Shown here piece after piece: positions 35,700 to 48,134 of a stretch of DNA of 64,000 nucleotides. The stretch spans positions 101,320,696-101,384,695 of the forward strand of contig NC_135720.1 in assembly GCF_964656455.1 (NCBI RefSeq), in the 5' to 3' direction. Numbering within the stretch: the first letter of the stretch is position 1; the number at the start of each line of letters is the position of its first letter. Made by a program: the position numbers and the translations under genes. The stretch comes from Halichoerus grypus. Its lineage: Eukaryota > Chordata > Mammalia > Carnivora > Phocidae. The notes below the pieces were generated by a model. The model did no database searches. It was not told the DNA's origin and saw only the letters and a list, made by a program, of their open reading frames with translations.

Positions 35700-36250
35700 C
35701 ACATGCATTTATCACTGGGTGATGAGAAGGCAACACAACTACACCTGTGCTGTTTGTGTAAGAACTGAAAGACAGATGTGCAGTGACCAGTCTCTGACAG
35801 AAGTGATGCGCTTGGTCACTAGTCATGATGCATATTTGTTATTTACTTGGTAATTTGTGAATTGAAGATCCAGCTACAAAGTTTGAAACTCATGAAATTA
35901 CTCCTAGTTAATATCTCAAAGTAATTGAAATATAAACCATTTTATTGAGGAACTTGTGTCATTTAAATAAATTGTGGGGGGCATCTAGATAGTTCAGTTG
36001 TTTGAGTGACCGACTCTTGACTTCGGCTCAGGTCGTGATCTCATGGGTGGTGAGATCGAGCCCAGCATCAGACTCCATGCTCAACAAGGAGTCTGCTTCA
36101 GATTCTCCCCCCCTGCCTTCCTCCCCTCTCCTGCACGCTCTCAATCTCTCTCTCTCTCTCTAAAATAAATAAATAAATATTTATAAGTAAATGAATAAAA
36201 AAACTGCAGTAACTGAAATTTGTGCATAACAAGAACTGGGCAAAATAAGA
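35700..36250. mobile_element. probable DNA-transposon remnant, interrupted by a SINE
   Basis: The stretch 35740-35975 continues after the SINE with 'gtaactgaaatttgtgcata' and 'agaactgggcaaaataagaa'. The pattern resembles a known mariner/Tigger-type fossil, but I cannot name the family and the left end is not defined. Confidence 0.35.
35976..36190 (+). mobile_element. Can-SINE, sense, diverged
   Basis: Diverged head 'ggggggcatctagatagttc', 'cttcggctcaggtcgtgatc', CT block and 'aaaataaataaataaat' tail. Confidence 0.88.
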
Positions 36251-36253
36251 ACT

Positions 36254-36722
36254 ATACACAGTAGTTCCCCTTTGGTTTCACTTTCAGTTACACGCAGTCA
36301 ACCACAGTCCAGAAGCAGATGATCCTCCTTCTGACATATGGTCAGAGAGTCAAGTGTATCCTAACTCTACATCCCAGGGCCCAAGTCATTCATCTCACTT
36401 CATCTCATCACATAGGCAATTATCATCTCACATCCTCACAAGAAGTTAAAAGGTGAGTACAGTACAATAAGATGTCTTGAGAGAGAGAGAAACCACATTC
36501 ATATAGCTTTTGTTACAGTATATTGTTATAATTGTTCTATTTTATTATTAGTCATTATTGTTCATCTCTTACTGTGCCTAATTTATAAATTAAACCTTAT
36601 CATAGGAATGCCTATATAGGAAAAAGCATAGTATATATATATATAGGGTACTTTCCTTGGTTTCAGTCATCCCCTGGGGGTCTTGGAATGTATCCCCTGT
36701 GGACAAAGGGGACTCCTGTATG
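36254..36722. mobile_element. Tigger-type non-autonomous DNA transposon
   Basis: Inverted terminal repeats are readable: left 'acagtagttcccctttggtt' and right, as its complement, 'acaggagtcccctttgtcca'. Inner landmarks include 'ttggtttcagtcatcccctg' and 'ggtcttggaatgtatcccc'. A TA dinucleotide borders both ends, as expected for a TA target. No transposase coding is left. Confidence 0.7.
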
Positions 36723-36729
36723 TATATAT

Positions 36730-39700
36730 TTGTAATTCCACATATTAGCTAAATTTTCTAATTTAATAACCAACCATTAATCATGATTGTTTTCACGAAG
36801 AGGACTTCTGCAATAGTTTTATTATTTTTCAAAAACAAAAATAGCTTGTCTCCCAGGAAAAAAATATACACATATACACACAAAATAGAAGGAAATTATT
36901 ACAGATAAAATATATCTAACATTTAGGAAAGAAATAGTCTAAATCTGTCTATACTTTAGTTCGGATTCCTTGAAGAAGATTTTACCTAATTCAATCCAGA
37001 AAAATAAGAGCAAACACTATTCTCCACCAGATAACATTACTTTCTAATAAAACCGATTGAGTTTTCTACAAATAAAAATAAGCTTCAAAACAAAATGAAA
37101 AAGAAAGAAAATCAATAGACTGGAGAGTGCCTAAAGACTCACTGCCAGATATTCTGAAAGGAGAGTAAATGGGTGGCTAATTTTGTTAACTTGTTTTTAA
37201 AGACCTTTGACTTATAAAACACAAAAACTTTGTAAAGTGCTTTCTAGCTTAGATTTGCTTCCTGAGCTGCTTAGGTTAAGAATAATCACTTTAAGCAAGG
37301 CCATAAATAAAATTACTTCATATAAAGACCAAAGATCAAGTGAACAAAGTTTACTGCTTATCTCACTTCACCTTCCTTCATATGGCTAAGGTTGGCTTTT
37401 CATCAGTTTTTGGCAGTCCCAATCTACTGCATCACCAAATACTTGATAATTGCATCTAAGAACAAATATACTGATCTCTATAAAGCCCGAAGAACCTCTG
37501 CATTATTTTATTTGTGAGAATTTTAATTTTAGGTTCTTTCCAGATCTTAGATTGTTGCCTTTTTAAGGTCTTGTCTCCTGGGACCTACCTAAAGTTCCTG
37601 TGATAGGCCAACTATTCATCCTCATTCAACAGAGATAAAATGTCTTTGGAAAAAATTTCATCAGCCTAATGGAAACCACCCACATGGCACCAGCCATCTA
37701 TCTTCCTGAGAAACCTCTGAAGAAGGCTACTGTACTTATAAATCCCAATTGTGGAAAAGGTGACACAAGATTTGCTTTTCAGCCTGCTCCACTGTCTTAT
37801 AGTCACAAAATAAGCTTTATTCTTAAATCATCTTCTGAAATTAAACTGAGCAAAATAAAACCCTTCCCCTTTAACTGGGTTTGAATATTTTGTTACCTGG
37901 AAAGAAAAACACATTAGGCAGTTTGCACATTAGCAGAAAATATCTTATACAAGAAAGGCTTTACCACCCATTGTGAAGAAAGGTATGGGACCATTAATTC
38001 ATTCAACAAATCTTTTAAATGCCTATTATGCGAATCCCTGAGAGGATAATATCAGAGCAGGAAATGAAAATGGGAAACCGAAGCAATTACCCCTGAAAAA
38101 GGTGTAGGCTTTGGTTCTTAATCATTTTGATCAATAGTTGGATCAATTATCACAAAGGTTCTACAAATGAAAGTGCAGAGCAGGCATTGTTCACAGACTG
38201 AATAAATGTGTTACATTCCAATGTACTGTCATTTCATACATACTTCTCATACTTCTCGTGGAGAGTAAATACAAACTGCTTCAAAAGTAGTGTACATGCA
38301 TATTAGTTAGCTCATCACCATAATAATTTCTGATTCACTGGACATCAAGATAACAACTGCTACTCAGGGAGGAGTTTGTGATACTCATTTGGTTATAAAA
38401 AGAAAACTCCATATTTTACAATGATAAAAACCAGTAATACAACTTAAGAATGAAAGTTTTGATGGGGAAGGAGGCATAATGATTGAGGGTGACCCATGAC
38501 TGGAGAAGATAACAGCTAATATCAAAACATGTCTTTAGAAATATAAGCATTTGTGAATAAAAGTACACAAAGGGAGAGAGGACAAGAAAAATGCAAGGCT
38601 TCAAATAAAATCTACTGTTTCACAGTTACCTATGAGATTAATGCTGATAAAAAGTATATACTAAGTGGGAGGACTTCCAATTAAGTCTCTTGTAAGATAT
38701 TCTCTTATTAGATTTAATAATGGGTGCCACCTGATCAGAGATGGAGAAAATGGAGCACTGGAAATTTCTACTACCTTTTCTACATAAAACACAAGCAAAA
38801 ATCATATTTTAACATTAATAAATATTTCATAGAATATAAGCTTCTCCTTGTGCAATCCTTTACAACAACCTATACTCATTAATTGGTTTAGCTGCCTGAA
38901 GAAACTAATAGCATGTAACACATGCAATGAATAAATGCACATATTTGACCATGGAGCCTTTACCTTACATTAGATTTGAGGGTGTCTGCTTTAGGAAAGT
39001 AAGGCACTCTGAAGTCCTATTGACTTCGTTCCTCTTGATATATGAGTTTTGCTTGTACAGTGTTTGTAAGAGAAAACTCTATCCAGCTTTGAGTGATGTA
39101 GATCCAATTTCCCTAAGAGATGTCACTGAATCTTCACAAACATGAGAATTGTGTTGGTTTTTTTTTTTCTGGCACACAGAATAGTTCAGATAAACTGAGA
39201 ACTAAAATTATAAATCATAAAAAAATAAGATACCCAAAATATAAAGGCACATTAAGGTTTCAATTTAATCAGTCTCATGGGTCATTTAACACCACTTGAA
39301 ATGTAAAGCTTCAGGTAAGAGACAATACAAGTGTTTCCTTTTTCTCAGTTGTGATTCTTCTTATCTAAAGCTTTAAAACTAATTCTTTTTTTACTTTTTA
39401 AATAAGGACTGTTATAATGATAATTTAGAGCCATGCCTACAATTACCTTCATTACTTCACAGCCTGTCTTTTTGTGACATTATGTGCCTTTTGGAAAAGT
39501 ATAATCCCAGGCATATGCCACCTGGGTGGAAGAATTTTCTAACAAGTGACATGAATGTTTCTAATTCCTCAAATGATATATTTTCTTTCAAAATATGTTC
39601 TTCATTTGTCATAGTTTCTTTTCCTTTTAGACCTCTTTAATCATTACAAATATAGTAATTTTATAATCTCTTTTAGATTGTTCTATTTTATTTCATTTTG

Positions 39701-40155
39701 GGATGTCAATTTTACTCTCTATGGCAGCTACTGGTACTTCTCTATGGTCATTCAATTAGTGTTTTGATTTATGACTCTAACTTTCACTTTTTTCTTTATC
39801 AAAGATAAGAGAGACCTGGTCTAGGAATATCTTCTTGAAGAAGCATTCTGAATTATTTTCTGAAGGCTTCAAGGATTTTTACAAGGGCTAGATCTGTTTG
39901 TAGAATTTATTCTGAGCCTGAAATTAACCCTTCACTTAACTAATGTAAATTTAGACCCAGTGTGCATGTGTGGTACTGGCTTGTGTGTATCACTTTTTTT
40001 TCAAAAATATGTTTTTCTGCCCAATACCTGGAGGTGACTCAAGTCTTTAACAGTGGGTAGAATTCTCTGAAACTACGAACAGAGTTTCTCTGATTATGTT
40101 TTCATAGACTAAACAGTCCTTTGCAGTCCCAATTTTAAGGAGGTATCTCAAATCC
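36730..40155. other. 3.4 kb of unique intergenic DNA
   Basis: No repeat or gene was recognised. A 71-codon frame at 37669-37884 contains KKATVLINPNCGKG, which superficially resembles the start of a lipid-kinase catalytic domain; I do not regard it as coding. Confidence 0.4.
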
Positions 40156-40159
40156 AATA

Positions 40160-41300
40160 TGCACTCTGTCTGGATCCAAGTTCCCCTATCAAAGATCAAA
40201 ACTCAAGCCTCAACATCTTAGGAGTATCAGGGGAAAATCACAATAACAAGCACCTGGACTGGGAAACTTCATGCACACCTCACTAAAAGACAACAAGCTG
40301 CCTCGTCTGGCAAAACCTCTTTCTGCCCCCAAAAGGAGCACCAGCAGGAAACAGTGAAAAACCCAGCAGTGCCAGATAAACCAAGAAGACCAAAATAATA
40401 CCTCAAAGACTCTGAAAATTTAACTTTTACTGGAACCACAGCCCACAAAATCAGGCCAGTTGCTTCATGATAAACCTATAACAGAGTGTCTTTCTACTAA
40501 AAAATAAAATAAAATTCAAATTGGACCCAGATTTTCTTAAACATAACAGTAAAAATGTCTAGGATACACTAAAAAACCACCCATCATACCAAGAAACAAG
40601 AAAGTCAGTACATGAATATAAAAACACAATCCACAGAAGCCAACACTGAGATGAATCAAATGTTGAAATTATCTGATGGGGATTTTAAAAGCAGTCATCA
40701 TAAATATGTTTCAACAGCAATTATAAGTCCTCTTGAAACAAACAAAACAAAATAGGAAATCTCATCAAAGAAACAGAAGTTATTAAAAAGAACCAAATGG
40801 GGGCACCTGGGTGGCTCAGTTGATTAAGCCATGGACTCTTGATTACAGCTCAGGTCATGATCTCAGAGTCCTGAGATTGAGCACCACGTGAGGCTCCGTG
40901 CCTAGCCAGGAGTCTGCTTGGATTCTCTCTCTCCTTCTCCCTCTGCCCCTCCCCACTCTGCTCTCTCTCTTTCTCTCTCTCTCTCTCTCAAATAAAGAAA
41001 TTGATCTTCAAAAAAATAAATAAAAAGAACCAAATGGAAATTATAGGACTGAAAATACCAATAACAACAACAACAAAAAGTCTTGCTGGCTAGGTGCAAA
41101 ATGGGGTGAAGATGGCTGAGGATATAACCAGTGAAACTCAGATCAATAGAATTTACCCAATATGGGAAAAAAAAAAAAAAACAGAGAAAACAGACTGAAA
41201 AAAAAAAATTACCAAAGCCTCAGTTTGCTTTGGTGTATTAACAAAGATCCAGTATTCGTCTAAGCCCCAGAAGGAGAGGAGAAAGAGAGTGTTAGTTTGC
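40160..41300 (+). mobile_element. old L1M 5' part: 5'UTR end and ORF1
   Basis: From about 40540 the sequence follows L1M ORF1: 'agccaacactgagatgaatc', 'gttgaaattatctgatgggg', 'gaaccaaatggaaattatag' (split by a SINE), 'gatcaatagaatttacccaa' and 'gccccagaaggagaggagaa'. Frames are broken. The match stops abruptly near 41295 and seems to resume near 45340. Confidence 0.8.
40801..41021 (+). mobile_element. Can-SINE, sense, nested in L1M
   Basis: Head 'ggggcacctgggtggctcag'. Exact 16-bp duplication 'aaaaagaaccaaatgg' at 40785-40800 and 41022-41037, within L1M ORF1 sequence. Confidence 0.96.
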
Positions 41301-44300
41301 AAACTGGCCCCCACGCAAAGTAGAAGAAAGAAAGGCAAACAGACCACTGCAGATCAGTAGGTGGCAGACTGGTAGGTTCAATAAGCAAAGACACTTACAT
41401 AAGAGGCTTGTCTGGGGCAGCCACAAGACAAGTAGATCTCCACACCTGCCAGCCAGTATCTTAAAGTTTCTATAGAGTCCTTAACTAGGTTCACTTACAC
41501 CCTGCAGGTGGTCTCAGCACTACATTGCTCTCTCAAGACTACATCCTTCAAAACGGCTCTGATTGTAGGAATGGTGGACAAAATGTACATTCTAAGGATG
41601 GGGAAGGAATGAGGAGCCTTCAGTTGCCTAGGTACAGCTCTTGGGTCAATGGGAGGTCAAATCCTCTCAATGACCTCCCCCAAAACTACCCCATCAAGAC
41701 TGTCTCTTACAATCTCACCTGCCCTCCTTTCCCACAATGTGCCCTAAGCCATCAGCAAGGATTTCATCAGCATAGAGGTGGCTCATTTGGCAGCTATCTG
41801 GCTGTATTGGAGGCACACACTACAGCAACAATACAGGCACATGCAAGAGAAAAGGTAAGTAATAATCTTTTCCACCAAGAACCTCAAGATCTAAACCATT
41901 AATTTACTAAGTCCCTTAGGAATGAGATTTGGATCACTCAGAGCATTCACTTGTGTCTTCATGTGGTTTAATAAAAATTATACATTAGCAGGTTCTTCAG
42001 TTATGAACACATAACATTCTTTTTGGATAATGGCACAGATGGTAATAATGTCCAAGGCCATCCTGTTTTAGAGGATAGCTTTTCTCATTAGAAATATTAC
42101 AGCACTAAATAAAGACAGCCTTTGCCAGCTATCACTTAAGGCTTGTTGGGTGAATTTAGTAAGGGTTTCTATGTGTGCTCTAATGTCCTGCAGGACAATG
42201 GAGAGGCAGATGGTAGCCAAATGATTGTACCAGTGGGGGGAAAAAATGCACCCACCTGGCCTTGAGGAGAGGGAGGTTGGCAGCTTTACAAACTTGACCT
42301 ACTTATACATACCATACATTTTGGCCAGGGGAGATAACCCCATCAGGTGTGAGGAGATGAATTAGGGGCAGGATATGGCAGACCACCTCTCCCCTCTTTC
42401 AATGCTGTGTTTTATTCCAAGTATAATGTGTTTCAACATCTTTAGCTTGCATTAGGACAATGGGATCCCAGTGGAGATTGAGTAGTTCCCCCTCAACCAG
42501 GGGTATGAAGTAATTCACCCATCCTGGTGGGCATCCCATTGCAAATTCTAGTAGATAATGCCTTTCCAGGCATGATGGAGCTCAGTGTTCTCAGCAACAT
42601 AGCACGTTTATCCAAGATGAGAGTTGGTACAATGGCTGTCTCCAGTGACTTCCATATCTTTACAGTATTGGTTGTCTTGGCAGGGATCCCCAGTCCAGCA
42701 TATGGGGCAATAGCCATACTGGTTGATTATTCAAATGTATTGAAGCCTGGGATAGTACTTTACTATGCCTGGCCAAGGTAGTTTTATTTGTTAGTAATTT
42801 AATCTGCTGCTTTAATATTTCATTTATTCCTCCATTCAATGTCATGTTCTTTTGCCCAGTCTTGCACATCTTGACCTTTGAAATGTGGCCCTTGATTACA
42901 GTCTATTCAATGCAGTTATCAAAACATGGTACTTTTTTTAATCCCCTAATGGTGGCAGCTTGGTTTGCATGATGACAGGGTAAAGCTTGGGTTAGGCTAA
43001 ACACAGTGTCCACAAGAACCAAGGCATATTTAGAACTCTTACTTGGAGGGAGGGGGCCAATATAATTAATTTGCCAATCTGCCACCAGTTTGGAACCTCA
43101 GTGGATGCCCTAGACTCCTTTGGCAGTTGCCCTGAGCATTGTTTAGGACACACAGGGCATGCTGTTACTGCATTAACCAGGTCACCAGATTTTCAAGGAC
43201 AACTGGCATCCTTGACAATATGCCATCCCACCTGGGCCCTTATATATCTGCTCTTCCTATGCACCAAATCTGCTGTATCTACTGTTGGGTCAGTTGCTAG
43301 GGCTCACATGCAGGCTAGGGATCAGCTTCCTGATTGCCAAGGGTTGTCAGCACCTTGGGAGCCAGGACATGGAAGACTGCCTCAGTCAGGCTCTTGCAGG
43401 TGAACCAAATGTCTTTACACATATCCTGACCCCTTAAGGGTTTATTCATGACCACTACCCTTTGGCTTCCCGTTGTCCAATCATAGGATTAATCCCTTTA
43501 GAATGGCCCAACTACAAGTACAAAGGGTTAATGGCCAGGACTCATGAGTGATCACTAGCCAAACTGCTCTGAATTTAGCCCACTGGCTACTGTGTTTTGT
43601 TACAGGTTCTAGTACCAAGCACAAGCATCAGTTAGAATTTCTCCCATTCCTTCTCTATAGGCTGTAGGGGCCACCACAGGAATAGGGGCAGGGGCATTTG
43701 GAAGATTTACATACTCTATAGAGCCTAGTATCACCTGCATTTCTAGGCTGGTGGAAATGTTGCTCCTCCACTGCAAATAGGCATGGCATTTAGTCAAAGT
43801 GGGATTTTAAGCCATGGTAGAGATGGATTGATGGAACATATTCTCAACCCATTCCCTAATAGGAAGGGAATTCTTACCAAGATATGTTGTTCCTTCATGA
43901 CTAGCTCTGGGTACACTGCTAGAGATTACTACTCCATAGGGGTATATTTGGTTTCTGTCCCATTCCAGAGCTTGGACCAAAATCCTAGAGGTACTCTCCC
44001 CTTCTGTTGTCTCTGACACAGTGCCCAGCTTACACTTTCCAGAGTCACAGACACATCTAACTCAAATGGTAACCCTGCTTAGGAGATGCCCAAGCTTTTA
44101 TCTGCTTCACTAGTATTTTTACCCTCTCAAAGGTGACTTGTTGCTCTGACCTCCAGTCACATGTGCCCTTTCTTCATTAGGCAGTGTAAGTGTGGAGACA
44201 CTGTGCCATGTGGGTAATAAAACTCCTCCAAACCTCAAAGTCACTACAAAAGCTTACACCTCTTTCATGTTCTTAGGGGTTGGATAGGCTTACACCTTAT

Positions 44301-44890
44301 CAATCACAGCTTCTAGGACAATGCACATCTTACCCAACCATGTGATGCCCCAAAACTTCACAGTGGTGCCTAAGCTTTGAATTTTTGTGGGTTCACTACA
44401 CATCCTCTTCCTTGCATATGTTCCAGCAAAGTCTGCAGAGTGTCCAAGAAAAGTCTTCACGTGTTAACCTTATATCATCAATGTAATGGGCCCATTTTAC
44501 TGATGTGGGGACAGATACTTGGTTACCATCCCATGACATGTTGTGGGGCTGTGCAGGTAGCTTGGGGAAGCACTTTTGCAAGGATAATTATATCAATAAC
44601 ATATCTTTATATAAATATAACCTAAAGAAAGTCTTGCATCACTTCTTACTTGACAATGCTTCTGACATAGTTTAACATATCAAATAGGCCTAATTAGTTT
44701 AATATCTCTTTTATAAGGAGAGATGACAAATCTTTTGAAATGTTCCAGGAACCCTCTGGAAAAACCCCAAAGTGAAAGATCAAAAAGACTTCATTTAAAA
44801 TTTGATTTTTGGAAAGTTTGTCAAAAGTATCAAAAGGCTTAAAACATTTGATTAAATAAGAGCATAAGTCACTGTGAAGCAAAACTTAGT
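41300..44890 (-). mobile_element. endogenous retrovirus remnant, antisense, ERVL-like
   Basis: Pol-derived fragments lie on the minus strand in retroviral order (RT, RNase H, integrase) from about 44.6 kb down to 42.5 kb. It appears to interrupt an L1M element. The outer parts (41300-42480 and 44600-44890) are unassigned; they may hold LTR or other internal sequence, but I see no clear LTR pair. Assignment to the ERVL group is by resemblance. All reading frames are broken by stops and frameshifts. Confidence 0.75.
42490..44585 (-). pseudogene. ERV pol pseudogene (RT, RNase H, integrase)
   Basis: On the minus strand an RT-like segment carries the catalytic YIDD at 44474-44485 (within 44396-44581). 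Near 43610-43660 a DACAWY-type segment resembles the start of RNase H. Integrase core similarity lies at 42903-43085 (YIGPLPPSK, then YALVLVDT), and the C-terminal part (ILKQQIKLLT, then LNNQPV) at about 42660-42870. Several stops and frame changes separate these pieces, so no protein can be made. Confidence 0.85.
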
Positions 44891-45350
44891 TACCATTTAA
44901 CCAAAGTGACAATTAAAAATTTCAAAGGCAAATACAGAAGTTATAGAGTTATAAAAAAAAAAAAACAACAACAACAGCTTATCACTTTTATTTTTTAAAA
45001 AAGTTTTTTTGAGAGAGAGAGAAAGAAAAAAGCTAGAAAGAGAGAGTATAAGCAGGGGGGAGGGACAGAAGGAGAGGGAGAAGCAGAATCCCCACTGAGC
45101 AGGGAGCCCAATGCAGGACTCCATCCCAGGACCCTGGGATCATGACCTGAGCCAAAGGCAGACACTTAACCGACTGAGCGACCCAGGCACCCCAAAAACT
45201 TATCTCTTTTAATAAAGAAGGGCCAGTTTTCTGAAGTAATCAAAGACTTGATAAAGACAACATGAAGCACGGGAAATTATTTTGGTGAAACACAGAATTT
45301 TTGTTTTCTAGGCAGATTACTGAAAATATAAAGAAAAACCTTTTATAATC
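44595..45350. other. unassigned AT-rich DNA around a SINE
   Basis: The flanks 44595-44990 and 45195-45350 look like one continuous repeat-like sequence, but I cannot name it. It may be the outer part of the ERV or an older element. Confidence 0.35.
44992..45194 (-). mobile_element. Can-SINE, antisense
   Basis: GA block, 'gagcagggagcccaatgcag' and reverse-complement head 'gcgacccaggcacccc'. Imperfect flanks 'cttatcacttttatt' and 'cttatctcttttaat'. Confidence 0.93.
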
Positions 45351-45408
45351 TTATGAAAAACAGACCAATAATCCAAGAAAGCTCTTTTCCTAAGAAATCC
45401 ATGCCAAG

Positions 45409-45606
45409 GAGCGCCTGGGTGGCTCAGTCGTTAAGCGTCGGCCTTCGCCTTGGGTCATGATCCCAGGGTCCTGGGATCGAGCCCTGCATCGGGCTCCCTG
45501 CTCAGCGGGAAGCCTGCTTCTCCCTCTCCCACTCTCCCTGCTTGTGTTCCTGCTCTCGCTATCTCTCTCTCTGTCAAATAAATAAATAAAATATTTAAAA
45601 AAAAAA
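45409..45606 (+). mobile_element. Can-SINE, sense, nested in L1M
   Basis: Head 'gagcgcctgggtggctcagt'. Exact 17-bp duplication 'aagaaatccatgccaag' at 45392-45408 and 45607-45623. Confidence 0.96.
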
Positions 45607-45951
45607 AAGAAATCCATGCCAAGACACATCATAATTAAAAATCTGAGAAGTAAAGACAGAAAAGTCTTGAAAGTAGCAGAAGAGAAATGATGGATTACCC
45701 ATAGGGGAACACCAATCAAATTACAGATGATTTCTCATCTGAAGCCATGGAGTCAGAAGCAAGTGGCACATTTCACAAGTGCTGAAAGAAAAGAACTATA
45801 CCATGCATTCTGTATTTGGTAAAACTATCCTTCATGAATGAAGAGAAATAAAAGCATACTTGGATGAAGGTATTTCATCTGTGAAGAATTTGTGGTTAGC
45901 AGACCTACCCATAAAGTTTGGTTAAAGGGAGTTCTTTTCACATAAAGGATA

Positions 45952-45995
45952 GAAAGAAAGAAAAAGAAAGAAAGAAGAAAGAAAGAAAGAAAGAA

Positions 45996-46047
<52 letters not shown>

Positions 46048-46136
46048 AAAGAAAGAAAGAAAGAAAGAAAGAAAGAAAAGAAAGAAAGAAAAAGAAAAAG
46101 AAAGAAAGAAAGAAAGAAAGAAAGAGAGAAAGAAAG

Positions 46137-46175
<39 letters not shown>

Positions 46176-46257
46176 AAAAAAGAAAGAAAGAAAGAAAGAA
46201 AGAAAAGAAAGAAAAAGGAAAGAAAGAAAAAGGAGGAAAGAAAGAAAGATGAAAAGA
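45952..46257. repeat. long (GAAA)n tetranucleotide tract
   Basis: About 300 bases of almost pure GAAA units on the plus strand, with scattered one-base insertions (GAAAA, GAGA). It creates long artefactual Lys/Glu-rich and Phe/Leu/Ser-rich frames. Homopurine/homopyrimidine DNA of this length can adopt triplex structures. Confidence 0.98.
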
Positions 46258-46784
46258 AAATTTGGAGCTTGAGGAAGAAAGATCAATGGAAAAAGAAGTA
46301 TGGGTACATATAATAGGCAGTTGTTTTTCCTGAATTTTATATTTGATGACTGAAATTAAAATTATACCATTGGATACTCCAGCCAATGATAGTTAAAGTG
46401 GGGGAGGTAAAGGAAGTGAAGGTTCCATACTTCACAAAAAATGGTAAAATATTGATACCAGTTGCAGAGTATACTGTAATACCTCCATCACACAGAAAAT
46501 TATACAAAGAGATAAATCAAAAGCACTATAAATAAAGCAAAATTGAACAATAAAACTTATTCAAGCAACCTAAAAGAAGGTAGAAAAAGAGAAAGAGACA
46601 TGAGTATCCTAGGAAACAAACAGATAAATAACAAATAATAAAATGACTGTTAGGCTCTAACATATCGAAAATTATCTTAAAGTTCAGTGGTAAAATACAC
46701 CAATCAAAAGACAGAGATTGGTAGAGTGGATTTAAAAAAACTACAACCCAAATATAGTCTGTTTACAAAACTCAAACCCTAAGC

Positions 46785-47175
46785 CCTAAGGGTCTTTACC
46801 CAGATTTAATAATTCTCCAAACCACTGCAACATCAATTTGTTTTTCTTATTTTGAGCTCCCTTTCATTTCTGGCATTTGAAGCTTTATTTTTCATTCAAG
46901 CTAGGTTTATGTATTTTTTATTAGGGAGTTATTCCTATGGATTTTAATGTCATATTCTGCTACAGTTCTAGATCTTGAACTAGGTCCTAATAGAGACTGT
47001 GGAGTGTTTTTATGATATCCTAAAAATGTGGGAATGAATAGAACGTCAATCTATTATGGCTCTCAAAAAAATCCACATTTTATAGATACACAACACATTT
47101 CTCAAAGTGCTTTTCTTTCATTAAACTTTCATTCTTTTTTAACATAATGCCATAAAGACTTCTGGTTGACCAACA
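46785..47175. other. unique DNA
   Basis: Nothing recognised. Confidence 0.4.
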
Positions 47176-47179
47176 AAAT

Positions 47180-47590
47180 CTATTTCCCCTTCTTTAATAA
47201 TAGAACTCCTAGGTATTAGGCGAATACATGAATGGCCAGCTAGAAACTATATTTTCCATCTTCCTTTGATACTTGATATAACAGGTGATTAAGAACTGGC
47301 CAATGGTAAGTGAGCAGGTGTGATGCATGCCACTTCTATATTGGGACCCTAAAAAGGAAAGGACATATGATCCCCTAGTCTCTTTCCCCACTTCCTACTG
47401 ACTGGGAGATTATGAGAGCTAGAGCCACTACTTTCAATGGATGTAGAGATGGAAGCCACATGTTAAGAATGTTAGAGATGCCCTTTCTATCCTAGAATAG
47501 AAGTTTAAGTGAGAAAGAAAGAAACTTCTGTCTTGCTCAAGACTTTTTACATAGGGGTTCTTTTGTTTTAGGAACTTAGACTTGTATAAC
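47180..47590 (+). mobile_element. LTR-like ancient repeat (probable)
   Basis: 'gaactggccaatggtaagtg', 'ccctaaaaaggaaaggaca', 'gatggaagccacatgttaag' and 'gaaagaaacttctgtcttgc' occur in the order seen in a common mammalian LTR-type repeat. Strongly diverged. Confidence 0.45.
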
Positions 47591-47899
47591 CTCAGGAGAA
47601 GAGTAAGCTAGGGCTCAGTAACATTCAGTGAAGAAATGGAAATGAAAATCCAAGAGAGGATAAATTGTGAAAACTAAGTTGGTCATAGATATTGATCTCC
47701 AAGGGGTAGTCAGGTAGATCAATGTAGGCTTCCTGACTGAAAGGGCTCAGTCATGGCTCAAAAAAGTATTGATAATTACATGGGCCAATTTAGCAGCGGG
47801 ATATCTCTAGAGAGAAGAATGTGTTGTATACTTCCAGAAAGATCTTAAATAATGCAGTAGGGCAGGGGTCAACCTTCAGGCCAAATATAGCCATCATCT

Positions 47900-47900
<1 letters not shown>

Positions 47901-47940
<40 letters not shown>
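47901..47940. repeat. (GT)n microsatellite
   Basis: Twenty uninterrupted GT units. Confidence 0.97.
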
Positions 47941-47943
<3 letters not shown>

Positions 47944-47944
47944 G

Positions 47945-48130
47945 GGTTTTCAGTTTTGACAAATTCTATGGGTTTTGACAAATATATACAGTGTCCCGAC
48001 AACATCAAAATAAAAATAAATAATATCCCACCACCCTCACAAATCCAGCCTCTCTCTCCAGCTCCAGCTCCTGGAACTCATTATTTTCTTTTTTCTATTC
48101 CTACAATTTAGGCAACTATCTTAGTAATAG
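47945..48130 (-). mobile_element. antisense L1M 3'UTR fragment (possible)
   Basis: 'gggttttgacaaatatatac' and the CT/CA-rich 'ccaccaccctcacaaatcca' resemble the reverse complement of an L1M 3'UTR. Confidence 0.4.
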
Positions 48131-48134
48131 TAGT

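Larger units (their letters stand above)
45355..46780 (+). mobile_element. old L1M: ORF1 C-terminus to start of ORF2
   Basis: 'ccaataatccaagaaagctc', 'gccaagacacatcataatta', 'gatttctcatctgaagccat' and 'aaaactatccttcatgaatg' follow the ORF1 C-terminal region. After the (GAAA)n tract, 'aaaatacaccaatcaaaaga' and 'cagagattggtagagtggat' near 46690-46730 match the beginning of ORF2. A SINE interrupts it at 45409-45606. Confidence 0.75.

Noticed and set aside
37669..37884. Frame with KKATVLINPNCGKG, resembling the start of a lipid-kinase catalytic domain (acylglycerol kinase-like)
   Set aside because: Similarity covers fewer than 20 residues, stops soon after, lacks the downstream GGDGT motif, and has no poly-A tail or exon context. 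Probably chance.
42490..44585. Possibility of a functional retroviral gene
   Set aside because: RT, RNase H and integrase pieces are in different frames with multiple stops; no intact coding region.
45825..46386. Long Lys/Glu-rich and Phe/Leu/Ser-rich frames of 130-150 codons
   Set aside because: They are translations of the (GAAA)n tract.
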